Assembly: GCF_003014555.1 (NCBI RefSeq)
Contig: NZ_PYGE01000001.1
Location: 541,294 to 605,293, forward strand
Origin: Haloactinopolyspora alba
Lineage (GTDB): Bacteria; Actinomycetota; Actinomycetes; Jiangellales; Jiangellaceae
Length of the DNA: 64,000 nt
Reading direction: 5' to 3'
Shown here: piece by piece, positions 52,783 to 62,152 of the stretch
Layout of the letters: every line of letters begins with the position of its first letter
Position numbering within the stretch: the stretch's first letter is position 1
The notes under the pieces: model-generated
What the model saw: the letters and a program-made list of their open reading frames with translations, nothing else
Databases searched by the model: none
Told to the model about the DNA's origin: nothing
Position numbers and translations under genes: made by a program

Positions 52783-54018
52783 TCACGCCGATGGCGCGAG
52801 CTGCGACCTGAAGGTCCGGACCAGGTCGGTGGTCCAAAGCTCTGGGATCTCCCAGGGGATGAAGTGGCCACCTTCGGGGTGAGCGGAGATGTTGACGTGG
52901 TTGTACCAATCGGCGCGGTCGGTTGCCAGAAACCACTCGATGCGCTCTTCGGAGCTGTCGACTCCCGGCGGGTTCTCGTAGTCGACGAACGTGATACCGG
53001 TCGGCGCCTCGACGACCGGCATCCGGTCATGGGAGGGGGTCCAGGGGTATCGGTTGTTGTTGGCGTACGTGCGGATCGAGCTGGCGATGGCGTTGCCGGT
53101 CCAGTAGATCGTCGCGTGGGTGAGTAGCTCGTCACGGCTGAACACGGAGTAGATGTCTCCGCCGTTGTCGGACCACTTCATCCACCGTTCGAGGATCCAG
53201 GCCAGCATGCCGACCGGGGAGTCGGTCAATCCGTACCCGAGTGTGCTCGGCGCGAGCAGGTGCGCGGCGAGGTGGACGGCGAACTTTCGCTCGATCTCGA
53301 CCAGCCTCTGCCGCTGGTCGTCGGGGAGCTCGGGTGGGATGGGGCGGCCACCGGAGAGGTCCCAGGCACGGTCGCCGGTGAACAGGTCGAGTTTCAGGGC
53401 CGACCCGATGTGAATGCCGTACAGCTCGTCGGCGTACTTGTGACCGAGCTGTCCCGTGATGAGGGCACCGACGTCGCACCCCGCCGCGGCGTACCGGTGA
53501 TGGCCGAGCGTCCCGGTCATCAGCTCGTGCCAGACGTCCGCGATCTTCCAGAAGTTCATGTCCGGCCGGGTGGGTGTCGAGTACCCGAAGCCCGGCAACG
53601 ACGGGACGATCACCTCGAAAGCGTCCGCCGGGTCGCCTCCGAACGCGGCCGGGTCGGCGAGCCGGTCGACGACTTTCGACCAGTGCCAGAAGGTCCAGGG
53701 CCACCCGTGGCTGAGGATCAGCGGGGTGGGGGCGGGTCCGACGCCCGGCTTGCGCATGAAGTGGACGCGTGTGCCGGACACGTCGACCGTGTAGTGCTCG
53801 TAGGCGTTCATCGCCCGCTCGGCGGCGCGCCAGTCGTACTCCTCGGCCCAGTACTGCGCCAGTTCCTGGAGCAGAGCCCTGGGGACGCCGTACCGCCCGT
53901 CCTCGTTCCCCTCGTCCTCCGGCCAGACCGTCGCCCGTAGCCGTGACCGCAGATCCTCGAGGACCCGCTCGTCGACCGCGATCGGCGTGGTCGACAGTGC
54001 ATTCACACTTGTGCTCAC
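52783..54018 (-). CDS. Epoxide hydrolase, alpha/beta-hydrolase family
   Basis: The 411-residue protein has the N-terminal EHN domain (VLEDLRSRLRATVWPED, YDWRAAERAMNAYEHY) and an alpha/beta-hydrolase core with the oxyanion motif LSHGWPWTFWHW, nucleophile Asp in AAGCDVGALIT (usually GGDWG) and base His in EGGHFIPWE. It overlaps the marR-type gene by ATGA and is probably repressed by it. Confidence 0.92.
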   Translation of the reverse strand: MSTSVNALSTTPIAVDERVLEDLRSRLRATVWPEDEGNEDGRYGVPRALLQELAQYWAEEYDWRAAERAMNAYEHYTVDVSGTRVHFMRKPGVGPAPTPLILSHGWPWTFWHWSKVVDRLADPAAFGGDPADAFEVIVPSLPGFGYSTPTRPDMNFWKIADVWHELMTGTLGHHRYAAAGCDVGALITGQLGHKYADELYGIHIGSALKLDLFTGDRAWDLSGGRPIPPELPDDQRQRLVEIERKFAVHLAAHLLAPSTLGYGLTDSPVGMLAWILERWMKWSDNGGDIYSVFSRDELLTHATIYWTGNAIASSIRTYANNNRYPWTPSHDRMPVVEAPTGITFVDYENPPGVDSSEERIEWFLATDRADWYNHVNISAHPEGGHFIPWEIPELWTTDLVRTFRSQLAPSA

Positions 54019-54476
54019 TTCCCGCTTCTTTCATCCGGTGTTCCGCCCTGCTCGTCGGCGAGCTGGACGATCTGGTCGAGGACGTCCGCGATGCTCAGCA
54101 GCCGCGTGCGGTCGGCGGGCTCGAGTCGATCGATCAGACCGCCCAGCCGCTCCGCACGATCGGCATGGCGCCGGGACACGATCGACTGACCCTCGGCGGT
54201 GAGAGACAGCATCGACGCCCGCCCGTCCGACGGATCGGGCCCGCGTTCGACGAGTCCGTCGCGTTCCAGCTTCGCCACCGCCGACGTGAGCGCCGGCTGC
54301 TTGATCTGTTCCGTGCGGACCAGGTCCTTCAGCCGGCACGGCCCCGCCCTGGACAACGTGTGCAGCACCGACAGCGCGGAGAAGGTCAACCGGTCCGAAG
54401 CCGGGAGCCGGATGAACACCGAGTTGAAATCCTCGATCGAGCGCGTCAGCCGCTCTACGGCACGAGCGTCGTCCAT
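54015..54476 (-). CDS. MarR-family transcriptional regulator
   Basis: Winged-helix regulator of 153 residues: LTFSALSVLHTLSRAGPCRL, KDLVRTEQIKQPALTSAVAK (recognition helix) and the wing RGPDPSDGRASMLSLTAEG. It starts at ATG 54476, just behind the perfect palindrome at 54485-54503, and forms an operon with the epoxide hydrolase. Confidence 0.93.
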   Translation of the reverse strand: MDDARAVERLTRSIEDFNSVFIRLPASDRLTFSALSVLHTLSRAGPCRLKDLVRTEQIKQPALTSAVAKLERDGLVERGPDPSDGRASMLSLTAEGQSIVSRRHADRAERLGGLIDRLEPADRTRLLSIADVLDQIVQLADEQGGTPDERSGK

Positions 54477-54484
54477 GCCGGAAC

Positions 54485-54503
54485 TATATCGATGCTCGAT
54501 ATA
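54485..54503. promoter_or_regulatory. Perfect palindromic operator for the MarR regulator
   Basis: TATATCGA, TGC, TCGATATA: an 8-bp perfect inverted repeat in an AT-rich island of a GC-rich genome, nine bases before the marR-type start. MarR repressors commonly bind such sites next to their own genes. Confidence 0.72.
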
Positions 54504-54582
54504 AATCGCTCGATCGGGGTCTCCTTCGGCGGCGGCCTGCCGATCACCGGCGCCCGAGCGCTTTGGTGCCCGTTCGCGGACG

Positions 54583-55317
54583 TCACGCGTTGGATCCACC
54601 GTCGACGAGCACCGAGGTGCCGGTGATGCTGCGGCCTCCCGGCCCGGCCAGGTGGGCCACCGTCTCGGCGACATCCTCGGTGGTGCCGTAGCGCCCCAGG
54701 GCGGCGAGCTCGCGCTGCGCGTCGGCGCCGTCGCCGTCGGCCGGGTTCATGTCCGAGTCGGTGGGCCCGGGATGGACCACGTTGGCCGTGATACCCCGAG
54801 GACCGAGGTCACGTGCCAGCCCCTTCGTCATCCCGTCGAGCGCGGCCTTGCTGGCGGCGTAGAGCGTGATGCCGGGGAACGGCACACGATCAGCGAGGTT
54901 GCTGCCGACGCTGACGATCCGGCCGCCGTCGTTCATGTGCCGCGCGGCCGCCTGGGACGCCAGCAGCGCCGCCCGAACGTGGACGGCGAACGTGTGGTCG
55001 ATCTCGTCGACCGTGAGCTCCTCCAGCGGCCCGTACGGGAAGATCCCGGCGTTGTTGACCAGGATGTCGATCCCGCCGAACCGGCTCACGGTCTCGTCGA
55101 CCGCCCGCACCACGTCGTCCGGGCGGGCACTGTCGGCCTGGACGGCCAGGCCCGTGCGGCCGGCCGCTCGCACGGCGTCGACGGTCGTCGCCGCCTTGTC
55201 CGACGACGACACGAAGGTCACCGCGACGTCCGCGCCGTAGCGGGCCAGCGTTGCTGCAGTCGCCGCACCGATCCCGCGGCTACCACCGGTGACCAGGGCA
55301 ATCTTACCCGTGAGCAT
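54583..55317 (-). CDS. SDR-family oxidoreductase
   Basis: Classical SDR of 244 residues: TGGSRGIGAATA cofactor loop, LVNNAGIFPYG, catalytic Ser near VSVGSNLADR, YAASKAALDG (YxxxK) and a C-terminal GTSVLVDGGSNA. It is divergent from the TetR gene, with the operator 55333-55350 directly upstream. The substrate is unknown; it is probably a reductase induced by the TetR ligand. Confidence 0.93.
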   Translation of the reverse strand: MLTGKIALVTGGSRGIGAATAATLARYGADVAVTFVSSSDKAATTVDAVRAAGRTGLAVQADSARPDDVVRAVDETVSRFGGIDILVNNAGIFPYGPLEELTVDEIDHTFAVHVRAALLASQAAARHMNDGGRIVSVGSNLADRVPFPGITLYAASKAALDGMTKGLARDLGPRGITANVVHPGPTDSDMNPADGDGADAQRELAALGRYGTTEDVAETVAHLAGPGGRSITGTSVLVDGGSNA

Positions 55318-55332
55318 GAGGCCTCCTCAATT

Positions 55333-55350
55333 ATGTATCGTTCGATACAT
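55333..55350. promoter_or_regulatory. Perfect TetR operator near the SDR start
   Basis: ATGTATCG, TT, CGATACAT: an 18-bp perfect palindrome 16 bases before the SDR start codon. A weaker copy lies at 55389-55404. Confidence 0.75.
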
Positions 55351-55388
55351 ATTTCTACGGGGAGTACGCTGAGACCGTCAAGTCAATG

Positions 55389-55404
55389 TGTATTGAGCGA
55401 TACA
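55389..55404. promoter_or_regulatory. Second, imperfect TetR operator
   Basis: TGTATTGAGCGATACA fits TGTATCG-NN-CGATACA with one mismatch in the left arm. It precedes the TetR ATG at 55419 and overlaps the alternative start at 55386, which argues against that start. Confidence 0.65.
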
Positions 55405-55418
55405 GAAACGGACCGCCG

Positions 55419-56042
55419 ATGCCACCGCGAGGACGCCCGCGCGGCTTCGACCGCGACACCGCGCTACGCCGGGCGATGTGGACGTTCTGGCAGCACGGTT
55501 ACGAAGGCACGTCCGTCAGCGACCTGACGGCGGCGATGGAGATCAGCTCGCCGAGCCTCTACGCGGCGTTCGGCTCCAAGGAGGAGCTGTTCCGCGAGTC
55601 CGTGGCGCTCTACGGCGAGATGGAAGGCGCCGAGACGCGCCGCGCGATGCGCGACGAGCCCACGGCACGCGACGCGGTCGAGGCGATGCTGCGCGGCAAC
55701 GCGGACGTCTACGCCGACCCGGAGAAGCCGGCCGGCTGCCTCGTCGTGCTGGCCGCAGTCAACGGCAGCGACCAGAACGCCGAGGTCCGCGACTTCCTCG
55801 CCGCGTGCCGCCGGGAGGACTGGACCGTCGTGCGCGACCGGATCGCCCGCGGGATCGCCGACGGCGACGTCCCACCCGGAGCCGACACGGCCGCGATGGC
55901 CACGTACTACACGACGGTGCTGTACGGACTGTCCATTCAGGCCCGCGACGGCGCGGACCGGCGCACCCTGGACACGGTCATCGACGCGGCCATGACCGCC
56001 TGGGAGAGCATGGTGACCACCGTCGAGCAGCCGGCCGGGTGA
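55419..56042 (+). CDS. TetR/AcrR-family transcriptional regulator
   Basis: Regulator of 207 residues: N-terminal HTH ([55 protein letters not shown]) and an all-helical ligand domain of the TetR_C/YxaF-like type ([16 protein letters not shown]). It probably represses the divergent SDR gene and itself through the two palindromes. Confidence 0.93.
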   Translation: MPPRGRPRGFDRDTALRRAMWTFWQHGYEGTSVSDLTAAMEISSPSLYAAFGSKEELFRESVALYGEMEGAETRRAMRDEPTARDAVEAMLRGNADVYADPEKPAGCLVVLAAVNGSDQNAEVRDFLAACRREDWTVVRDRIARGIADGDVPPGADTAAMATYYTTVLYGLSIQARDGADRRTLDTVIDAAMTAWESMVTTVEQPAG

Positions 56043-56066
56043 GCACGAGAGCCACTGCTGCCGGCG

Positions 56067-57599
56067 TCAGTGGTTGCCGCTGAGCTGACCAGTCGTGCGC
56101 TCGTGCAACGCCGCGCTGTGCGGGTTCAGCCCGATCAGCTCGGCGTGCACCCCGCGAGCGGCGAACTTCGCCACCACCGCATCGAGCGTCGCCACCGCCG
56201 ACGTGTCCCAGACGTGCGCGTCGGTCAGGTCGACGACCACCCGCGGCGTCGGGTCTGCGTAGTCGAAGGAGTGCAACAGTTCGTTGGTCGAGGCGAAGAA
56301 CAGCTCGCCCGTGATCGCGTACACCCGGATGCCGCCGTCCGGATCCAGCACGCTCGACACGTCGACCAGGTGCGCGACCCGGCGGGCGAAGAAGATCGCC
56401 GCCAGCAGGACTCCGGCGACGACGCCATAGGCCAGGTTGTGCGTGGCCACGACGATCGCCACCGTGGTGACCATCACGGCGGTCTCACTCAGCGGCGTGC
56501 GCCGTAGCACGCTGGGCCGGATGCTCGACCAGTCGAACGTCGAGATCGAGACCATCACCATCACCGCCACCAGCGCGCCCATCGGGATCGCCGCCACCAG
56601 GTCACCCAGCACGAGGATCATCACGAGCAGCGCGACGCCGGAGGTGAGTGTCGACAGCCGCGTCCGGCCGCCCGACTTCATGTTGATGACCGACTGCCCG
56701 ATCATCGCGCACCCGGCCATCCCGCCGAAGAAGCCGGTGGCGACGTTGGCAATGCCCTGCCCGCGCGCCTCCCGGTCCTTGTCCGAACCGGTGTCGGTGA
56801 AGTCGTCCACGATCTGCGCCGTCAGCAGCGACTCCAGCAGTCCGACGAACGCGAGCGTGACCGCGAACGGCGCCACGATCAGCAGCGTCTCGGCCGTCAG
56901 CGGCACCATCGGCACACCGATGACCGGCAGCGCGTTCGGCAGCTCACCCATGTCGCCGACCGTCGGGACGCTGACGCCGAAGCTCGCCGCGGCGACGCCG
57001 AGCACGACGATCGCCACCAGCGACGACGGCACCGCCCGGGTCACGCGCGGGAGCAGGTAGATGATCGCCAGCCCGGCCGCGACCAGGACGTACACCGGCC
57101 ACGACTCACCCACGACGTGCGGCACCTGCGCCAGGAAGATCAGGATGGCCAGTGCGTTCACGAACCCGACGAGCACCGTCCGGGGGACGAAGCGCATCAG
57201 CCGTCCGACGCCGAGCGCACCGAGCAACACCTGCAGCGCGCCGGCGAGGATGGTGGCGGCGAACAGGTACTCCGCCCCGTGCTCGCGCACCAGCGGCACC
57301 ATGACCAGCGCCATCGCGCCCGTCGCTGCGGAGATCATGCCGGGACGACCGCCGGCGATGGAGATGATGATGGCGATCGAGAACGACGCGTACAGGCCGA
57401 CCTTCGGGTCGACACCGGCGATGATCGAGAACGCGATCGCCTCCGGGATCAACGCCAGCGCGACGACGATGCCGGCCAGCACGTCGCTCTTCGGGTTGCT
57501 CAACCAGGCCTCCCGGAACCGGGCCCACCTGGTGGCGCGGTGCCCGGTATCCGATGCGGGAGCGTTCTCGGGCAGGGCAGGGTCGGACGTTCGAGACAC
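56067..57599 (-). CDS. SulP-family anion transporter with STAS domain
   Basis: Membrane transporter of 510 residues: [20 protein letters not shown] at the entry, a dozen hydrophobic segments, [20 protein letters not shown] in the middle, and a C-terminal STAS domain (about 400-500) with [19 protein letters not shown]. Sulfate or bicarbonate are usual substrates. The GTG at 57599 follows GGAGG. No carbonic anhydrase or sulfate gene is next to it. Confidence 0.93.
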   Translation of the reverse strand: MSRTSDPALPENAPASDTGHRATRWARFREAWLSNPKSDVLAGIVVALALIPEAIAFSIIAGVDPKVGLYASFSIAIIISIAGGRPGMISAATGAMALVMVPLVREHGAEYLFAATILAGALQVLLGALGVGRLMRFVPRTVLVGFVNALAILIFLAQVPHVVGESWPVYVLVAAGLAIIYLLPRVTRAVPSSLVAIVVLGVAAASFGVSVPTVGDMGELPNALPVIGVPMVPLTAETLLIVAPFAVTLAFVGLLESLLTAQIVDDFTDTGSDKDREARGQGIANVATGFFGGMAGCAMIGQSVINMKSGGRTRLSTLTSGVALLVMILVLGDLVAAIPMGALVAVMVMVSISTFDWSSIRPSVLRRTPLSETAVMVTTVAIVVATHNLAYGVVAGVLLAAIFFARRVAHLVDVSSVLDPDGGIRVYAITGELFFASTNELLHSFDYADPTPRVVVDLTDAHVWDTSAVATLDAVVAKFAARGVHAELIGLNPHSAALHERTTGQLSGNH

Positions 57600-57708
57600 G
57601 GGTGATCCTCCGGTGACGGCACCTCGCGCGGTCGCGGACCGTTCGCGTCGGTGCTCGTCGGCTTGTCGAGGGCAGTGACGCTCACACGGCGGCGACGTCG
57701 GCGGCGCG

Positions 57709-57742
57709 CACCTGCCCCGGAGCGCAGCCGGGGCGGCAGGTG
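57709..57742 (-). promoter_or_regulatory. Leader hairpin upstream of SulP
   Basis: CACCTGCC...CCGG pairs with CCGG...GGCAGGTG with a three-base bulge, a very stable stem about 110 bases before the SulP start. It could be an attenuator or the terminator of upstream transcription. Confidence 0.35.
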
Positions 57743-57900
57743 AGGTCGTGCTCGGTGTTGCGGCCGGCACTATGGTGCCGGGTCGTGCTCACGGTCGAGG
57801 GCGCGGAAGCGTCACGCGCCATTCGATCTTACGGCCATGTCCGTGGGTTACTCGCCAGTACCGGCGCCACGGACACGATCGACGGTGTGTGCTTACTCAC

Positions 57901-57918
57901 CCCGCCAGCACCGGCGGG
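57901..57918 (-). terminator. Small hairpin after the aldo/keto reductase gene
   Basis: CCCGCC (57901-57906), loop AGCACC, GGCGGG (57913-57918), two bases past the stop codon. Confidence 0.45.
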
Positions 57919-57919
57919 A

Positions 57920-58912
57920 TCACCAGCGGGCGTGCACCAGCGGGCGGATGCGCTCGTCGTAGACCTCGCGGATCGACGTCGACGTCGCGTCGTCGAGCGG
58001 ACTCAGCTCGGCCGCGGCCACGTTGCCCCGGGCCTGCTCCGGCGACCGGGCCCCCGGGATCACGACCGACACGCCGGCCTGGTCGAGGATCCAGCGCAAC
58101 GCCAGCTGTGCCGTGCTCGCGTGTCCCGGGGTCAGCGCCGCGACCTCGCGGGCGGCAGCGACACCCACCTGGAACGGCACGCCGGCGAACGTCTCGCCCA
58201 CGTCGAACGCCGAGCCGTCGCGGTTGAAGGTGCGGTGGTCGTCGACCGCGAACGACGTCGACTCGTCGTACTTGCCCGACAGCAGCCCGCTGGCCAGCGG
58301 TACCCGGACGATGATGCCGACACCGGCCGCCGCGGCAGCCGGGAGGACCGCGTCCAGCGGCTTCTGCCGGAAGCAGTTCAGGATGATCTGGATCGTCGCG
58401 ACACCCGGACGGCGCAGCGCCGCCAGCGCTTCGTCGCAGGTCTCGACGCTGACGCCGTACGCGGCGAGCCTGCCCTCGTCGACCATCGCGTCGAGCGCGT
58501 CGAAGACCGCCTCCCGGTCGTACACCTCCGGAGGCGGGCAGTGCAGCTGGACCAGGTCGACGGTGTCCACCCCGAGGTTCTCGCGGCTGCGATCGTTCCA
58601 CGCCCGGAACGCGTCCGCCGTGTACGCGTCGGCGGTGTGCGGGTCGGCACGGCGCCCCATCTTCGTCGCCACCGTCAGTCCGGCGCCCGGGCGCTCGCGC
58701 AGCAGCCGCCCGACCAGCCGCTCGCTGCGGCCGTCGCCGTACACGTCGGCGGTGTCGATGAACGTCACTCCGGCGTCGACCGCGGCCCCCAGCGTCGCCA
58801 TCGCGGTGTCCTCGTCGACGTCGCCCCAGCTGCCGCCGATCTGCCAGGCCCCGAATCCGACGACCCCGACCCGGCGGCCGGTGCGTCCCAGCGTTCGCGT
58901 CTCCACGGCCAC
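57920..58912 (-). CDS. Aldo/keto reductase
   Basis: NADPH-dependent AKR barrel of 330 residues. The catalytic tetrad is visible: Asp53 and Tyr58 (FIDTADVYGDG), Lys84 (VATKMG) and His124 (LVQLHCPPPEV). The cofactor end reads VSVVIPGARSPEQARGN. The substrate is unknown. Confidence 0.94.
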   Translation of the reverse strand: MAVETRTLGRTGRRVGVVGFGAWQIGGSWGDVDEDTAMATLGAAVDAGVTFIDTADVYGDGRSERLVGRLLRERPGAGLTVATKMGRRADPHTADAYTADAFRAWNDRSRENLGVDTVDLVQLHCPPPEVYDREAVFDALDAMVDEGRLAAYGVSVETCDEALAALRRPGVATIQIILNCFRQKPLDAVLPAAAAAGVGIIVRVPLASGLLSGKYDESTSFAVDDHRTFNRDGSAFDVGETFAGVPFQVGVAAAREVAALTPGHASTAQLALRWILDQAGVSVVIPGARSPEQARGNVAAAELSPLDDATSTSIREVYDERIRPLVHARW

Positions 58913-58935
58913 GACCCTAGGTCATGCCGGCGACG

Positions 58936-59427
58936 TCAGCCCGGCAGGTGCGCCTCGATGGCACCGACGACGTCCTCGGACTCCGGCTCCGTGCGCGGCC
59001 GGAACCGACCGGTCACGGCGCCGTCGGGCCCGACGAGGAACTTCTCGAAGTTCCACTGCACGTCGCCCGCCTCGCCCGTCGCGTCCGGCACCCGGGTCAG
59101 CTCCGCGTACAACGGCTGCCGGTCCGCGCCGTTCACGTCGGCCTTCTCGAACAGCGGGAAGGTGACGCCGTAGGTGGTCGAGCAGAACGTCTCGATCTCT
59201 TCGGCCGTGCCCGGCTCCTGCCCGCCGAACTGGTTGCTCGGGAACCCGAGCACGGTGAAGCCGCGGTCGGCGTAGCGCCGCTGCAACCGTTCCAGCCCCT
59301 CGTACTGCGGCGTCAGGCCGCACTTCGACGCGACGTTGACCACCAGCAGGACCTGTCCCTCGTAGTCGCCGAGCGTCGCCGCCACACCGTCGATGGTGCG
59401 CAGCGGAATGTCGTGCAGAGCGGTCAC
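58936..59427 (-). CDS. Glutathione peroxidase-like thiol peroxidase
   Basis: The 163-residue GPx fold has Cys36 in NVASKCGLTPQYEGL (Cys, not selenocysteine), Gln70 in SNQFGGQEPG and Trp125/Asn126 in VQWNFEKF. In actinobacteria such enzymes usually use thioredoxin or mycothiol systems rather than glutathione. The GTG start at 59427 overlaps the stop of the upstream gene (GTGA). Confidence 0.94.
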   Translation of the reverse strand: MTALHDIPLRTIDGVAATLGDYEGQVLLVVNVASKCGLTPQYEGLERLQRRYADRGFTVLGFPSNQFGGQEPGTAEEIETFCSTTYGVTFPLFEKADVNGADRQPLYAELTRVPDATGEAGDVQWNFEKFLVGPDGAVTGRFRPRTEPESEDVVGAIEAHLPG

Positions 59428-60371
59428 GCCGTCCTCCGTGCTGGTTGATCCTGCCGGTCGCTCCCGACTGTAGACGTCCCGCGGCGGCGCAGGTCACCCA
59501 GCCACGCACTCACCCGGGCGGTGTCCGGGTGAGCGGGCAGGAACGACGACGACGCGGCCTCCTCCAGCTTCTGCTGCAGCTCCAGCCGCCACGACTCCAC
59601 TTCGTCCCAGGCCAGCACGCCGGAGCGCACCGCCTCGAGACCGTCGCGGTGTTCGGTCGCCACCTCGATCAGGTCGCCGGTGCGCAGCAGCGAGATGCCG
59701 TCGACCAGCAGGCGCAGCAGATGCGTGACCTGCCGTCGCCGCTGTGACTCTCCGCCCTGTCCCTCGGTCTCGGCCAGCTTCTTGAACTGCGTCAGCACGT
59801 ACGCCGCGTAGGCCGACCCGACCGCCTGGGAGAGAAACGCACCGCGCAGGTCGAGCAGTTCGTGCCCCGCCTCGCTCACCCATACGGTCCGCGGGGACCA
59901 CAGCAGCTCCAGACATCCGGGGTTCGCCTCGAGCGCCAGCTCACAGAACCGTTCCACCTCCCAGGAGAACCACCCGCGGCCGGGGCCGGCGACGTGCACG
60001 GGTGGCTTGGTCAGCGACCAGAACGCGCTCGTCGGAGCCTGATAGACGCCCCGGACCTCGCTGCCGGCCGGTTCGTCGTCCGCGCGTTCGGCAGCGGAGC
60101 CCACCGTGGCCGCGTAGATGGTGTGCTCGGTGACGAGAGTCGCGTCGTCGACCTGCTCGGCCACCGGCCGGGACGGCGGCGCGCCCACGACGGTGAGCTG
60201 ATCGGGTTGCGCTTCGACCCGGCGGCCGTCGATCAGCACGACGCCGTACCCCGCGTCGGTGACGCGTACGACCCGGCCGGAAACGCCACGCCCGGACGAT
60301 CCACCACCGTCGGCCGGCTCACCGTGCAGGACGACCTGGGTGCCCGCAAGGATGGGTGGTCCTCCACTCAT
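59424..60371 (-). CDS. RlaP/COG3541-type nucleotidyltransferase, catalytic motif degenerate
   Basis: The 315-residue protein has an N-terminal SH3/KOW-like stretch of about 60 residues (GVSGRVVRVTDAGYGVVLID), then the RlaP-like fold: EVRGVYQAPTSAFWSL, ERFCELALEANPGCLELLWS, LLDLRGAFLSQAVGSAYAAY and a helical tail ending DTARVSAWLGDLRRR. The nucleotidyltransferase loop, usually GSRAYG...DSDxD before RGVY, reads GSAAERADDEPAGSEVRGVY here. The catalytic Asp pair is missing, so the protein may be inactive or have another role. It is translationally coupled to the GPx gene. Confidence 0.78.
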   Translation of the reverse strand: MSGGPPILAGTQVVLHGEPADGGGSSGRGVSGRVVRVTDAGYGVVLIDGRRVEAQPDQLTVVGAPPSRPVAEQVDDATLVTEHTIYAATVGSAAERADDEPAGSEVRGVYQAPTSAFWSLTKPPVHVAGPGRGWFSWEVERFCELALEANPGCLELLWSPRTVWVSEAGHELLDLRGAFLSQAVGSAYAAYVLTQFKKLAETEGQGGESQRRRQVTHLLRLLVDGISLLRTGDLIEVATEHRDGLEAVRSGVLAWDEVESWRLELQQKLEEAASSSFLPAHPDTARVSAWLGDLRRRGTSTVGSDRQDQPARRTA

Positions 60372-60542
60372 CCGCAGGTCCACCTCCGCTCCGATGCGTG
60401 ACGTCGAACCCGTGTCGCCCTGCGATGAACACCTGCCATGTGGGTCATTCTCTCGCGAATCGCACCCCGATGTGTGCCGACGTCGCGGAAGGGTCCTGTA
60501 CGCAGCGGCGGCACGGACACAGGCGCCCGTACCGTGGTGACC

Positions 60543-61217
60543 ATGACCCAGGATCAGTGGAACGCCGTCGACCAGTACATCGACGAGCACCTCGTCGGAG
60601 ACGACCCCACATTGAGCGCGTCGATCCGCGCGGCGGACGACGCCGGACTCCCGCCCATCAACGTGGCACCGAACCAGGGCAAGCTGCTGCATCTGCTCGC
60701 CCTCGCCCAGGGCGCACGGAGCATCCTCGAGATCGGCACGCTCGCCGGTTACAGCACGATCTGGCTGGCACGCGCGCTGCCGGCCGACGGGTCGCTGGTC
60801 ACGATCGAGGCCGACCCGGCCCACGCGGACGTCGCCCGGTCCAGCATCGCCGACGCGGGGGTCGCGGACATCGTGGACGTGCGTGTCGGCAAGGCGCTCG
60901 ACACGCTGCCGGTCCTCGCCGAGGAGGGCGCCGGCCCGTTCGACCTGGTGTTCATCGACGCCGACAAGGCCAACAACCCGTCCTACGTCGACTGGGCGCT
61001 GCGGCTCACCCGCCGCGGCAGCGTGATCATCGTCGACAACGTGGTCCGCGGCGGAAGGGTCATCGACGCCACCACCGAGGACGCGAGTACGCACGGCACC
61101 CGTCGGCTCTTCGAGCAGCTGTCCACCGAGCCACGCGTCAGCGCGACGGCGGTGCAGACCGTCGGCAGCAAGGGCCACGACGGGTTCCTCCTGGCGGTCG
61201 TGATGGTCGACCCGTGA
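60543..61217 (+). CDS. O-methyltransferase, class I (PF01596 type)
   Basis: The 224-residue protein has PPINVAPNQGKLLHLLA, motif I ILEIGTLAGYSTIWLARAL, VTIEADPAHADVARSSI and the metal-site region FDLVFIDADKANNPSYVDWAL. This is the catechol/caffeoyl-CoA O-methyltransferase-like group. No ribosome-binding site precedes the ATG. It overlaps the next gene by GTGA. Confidence 0.93.
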   Translation: MTQDQWNAVDQYIDEHLVGDDPTLSASIRAADDAGLPPINVAPNQGKLLHLLALAQGARSILEIGTLAGYSTIWLARALPADGSLVTIEADPAHADVARSSIADAGVADIVDVRVGKALDTLPVLAEEGAGPFDLVFIDADKANNPSYVDWALRLTRRGSVIIVDNVVRGGRVIDATTEDASTHGTRRLFEQLSTEPRVSATAVQTVGSKGHDGFLLAVVMVDP

Positions 61218-61960
61218 CGCCCGACGACGAGGTCCCGCTCACCGGTGGCTTCGTCAACGACGTCGTCCGAGTCGGCGACACCGTGCGGCGGCCGCCGGGC
61301 GAGCGAGCGGCCTTCGTCCACGCGCTGCTGCGGCATCTCGCCGCACACGGGTGGCCCGGCGCACCGAGGTACCTGGGCGACGACGAGCACGGCCGGGAGA
61401 TGCTCACGTACGTCGACGGTCACGTGGCGGCACAGGAACGGCAGCCGGAGTCCGTCACGTCCGACGAGAGTCTGCGCGCGGTGGCGGTGCTGGTCCGGGA
61501 ACTGCACGAGCTCACCGCCGGCACCGAACTCGCCGCGACCGCCGAGGTGGTCTGCCACAACGACCTGTCTCCGAAGAACACTGTCTACCGCGACACGGGT
61601 GCCGGCCTCCGGCCGGTCACGTTCATCGACTGGGACATCGCCGCTCCCGGGGCACGGGTGCACGACGTCGCGCACGTCTGCTGGCAGTACGTCGGCCTCG
61701 GCCCATCCGTCGACGATGTCGGCGAGGCCGCGCGGCGGGTCCGGGTGATCTGCGACGCCTACGGCCTGGACCACCGTCGTGACCTCGTGGACACGGTGCT
61801 GTGGTGGCAGGAGCGTTGCTGGCGCGGTATCGAAGCGGCTGCCGCCGACGGCGACCCGGCGATGGCCGCCCTCCGCGACGGCGGCGTCGCCGAGCAGGTC
61901 CGGGCCGCGCACCGATGGACCCTCGACCATCGCGACGCGCTGGAGCGCGCGCTCGGGTGA
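61214..61960 (+). CDS. APH-type phosphotransferase / kinase
   Basis: Protein-kinase-like fold of 248 residues: VVCHNDLSPKNTVY (catalytic Asp and Asn) and TFIDWDIAAPG (the DFG-equivalent metal Asp). The N-terminal lobe starts GGFVNDVVRVGDTVRRP. The family includes aminoglycoside phosphotransferases but also choline and sugar kinases; resistance is not implied. Confidence 0.88.
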   Translation: MTPDDEVPLTGGFVNDVVRVGDTVRRPPGERAAFVHALLRHLAAHGWPGAPRYLGDDEHGREMLTYVDGHVAAQERQPESVTSDESLRAVAVLVRELHELTAGTELAATAEVVCHNDLSPKNTVYRDTGAGLRPVTFIDWDIAAPGARVHDVAHVCWQYVGLGPSVDDVGEAARRVRVICDAYGLDHRRDLVDTVLWWQERCWRGIEAAAADGDPAMAALRDGGVAEQVRAAHRWTLDHRDALERALG

Positions 61961-62152
61961 GCCACGGCCGGCCCGCGTGGTCAACGGCCGCCGACGTCGG
62001 CGCGAATCCCCGATGAACAGCGTCGAACGCCGCTTTTGTACCGGATGCCCGGTCTCTAGCGTGATCCAGGACTCCGCACCGGCGGCAGCGCCGCAGTCGG
62101 TGCGGAAGCGCGTTCGACGCTCGTGGATTCGCCGGCCGAGAGGACCCCCCTG

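Larger units (their letters stand above)
57600..57919 (-). other. Spacer between SulP and the aldo/keto reductase gene
   Basis: This spacer of about 320 bases contains a GC-rich hairpin at 57709-57742 in the SulP leader and a small hairpin at 57901-57918 behind the aldo/keto reductase stop. I see no gene. Confidence 0.5.

Noticed and set aside
55386..55418. Upstream ATG as start of the TetR gene
   Set aside because: It would place the second operator inside the coding region and adds residues (MCIERYRNG) not typical of the family; ATG 55419 fits better.
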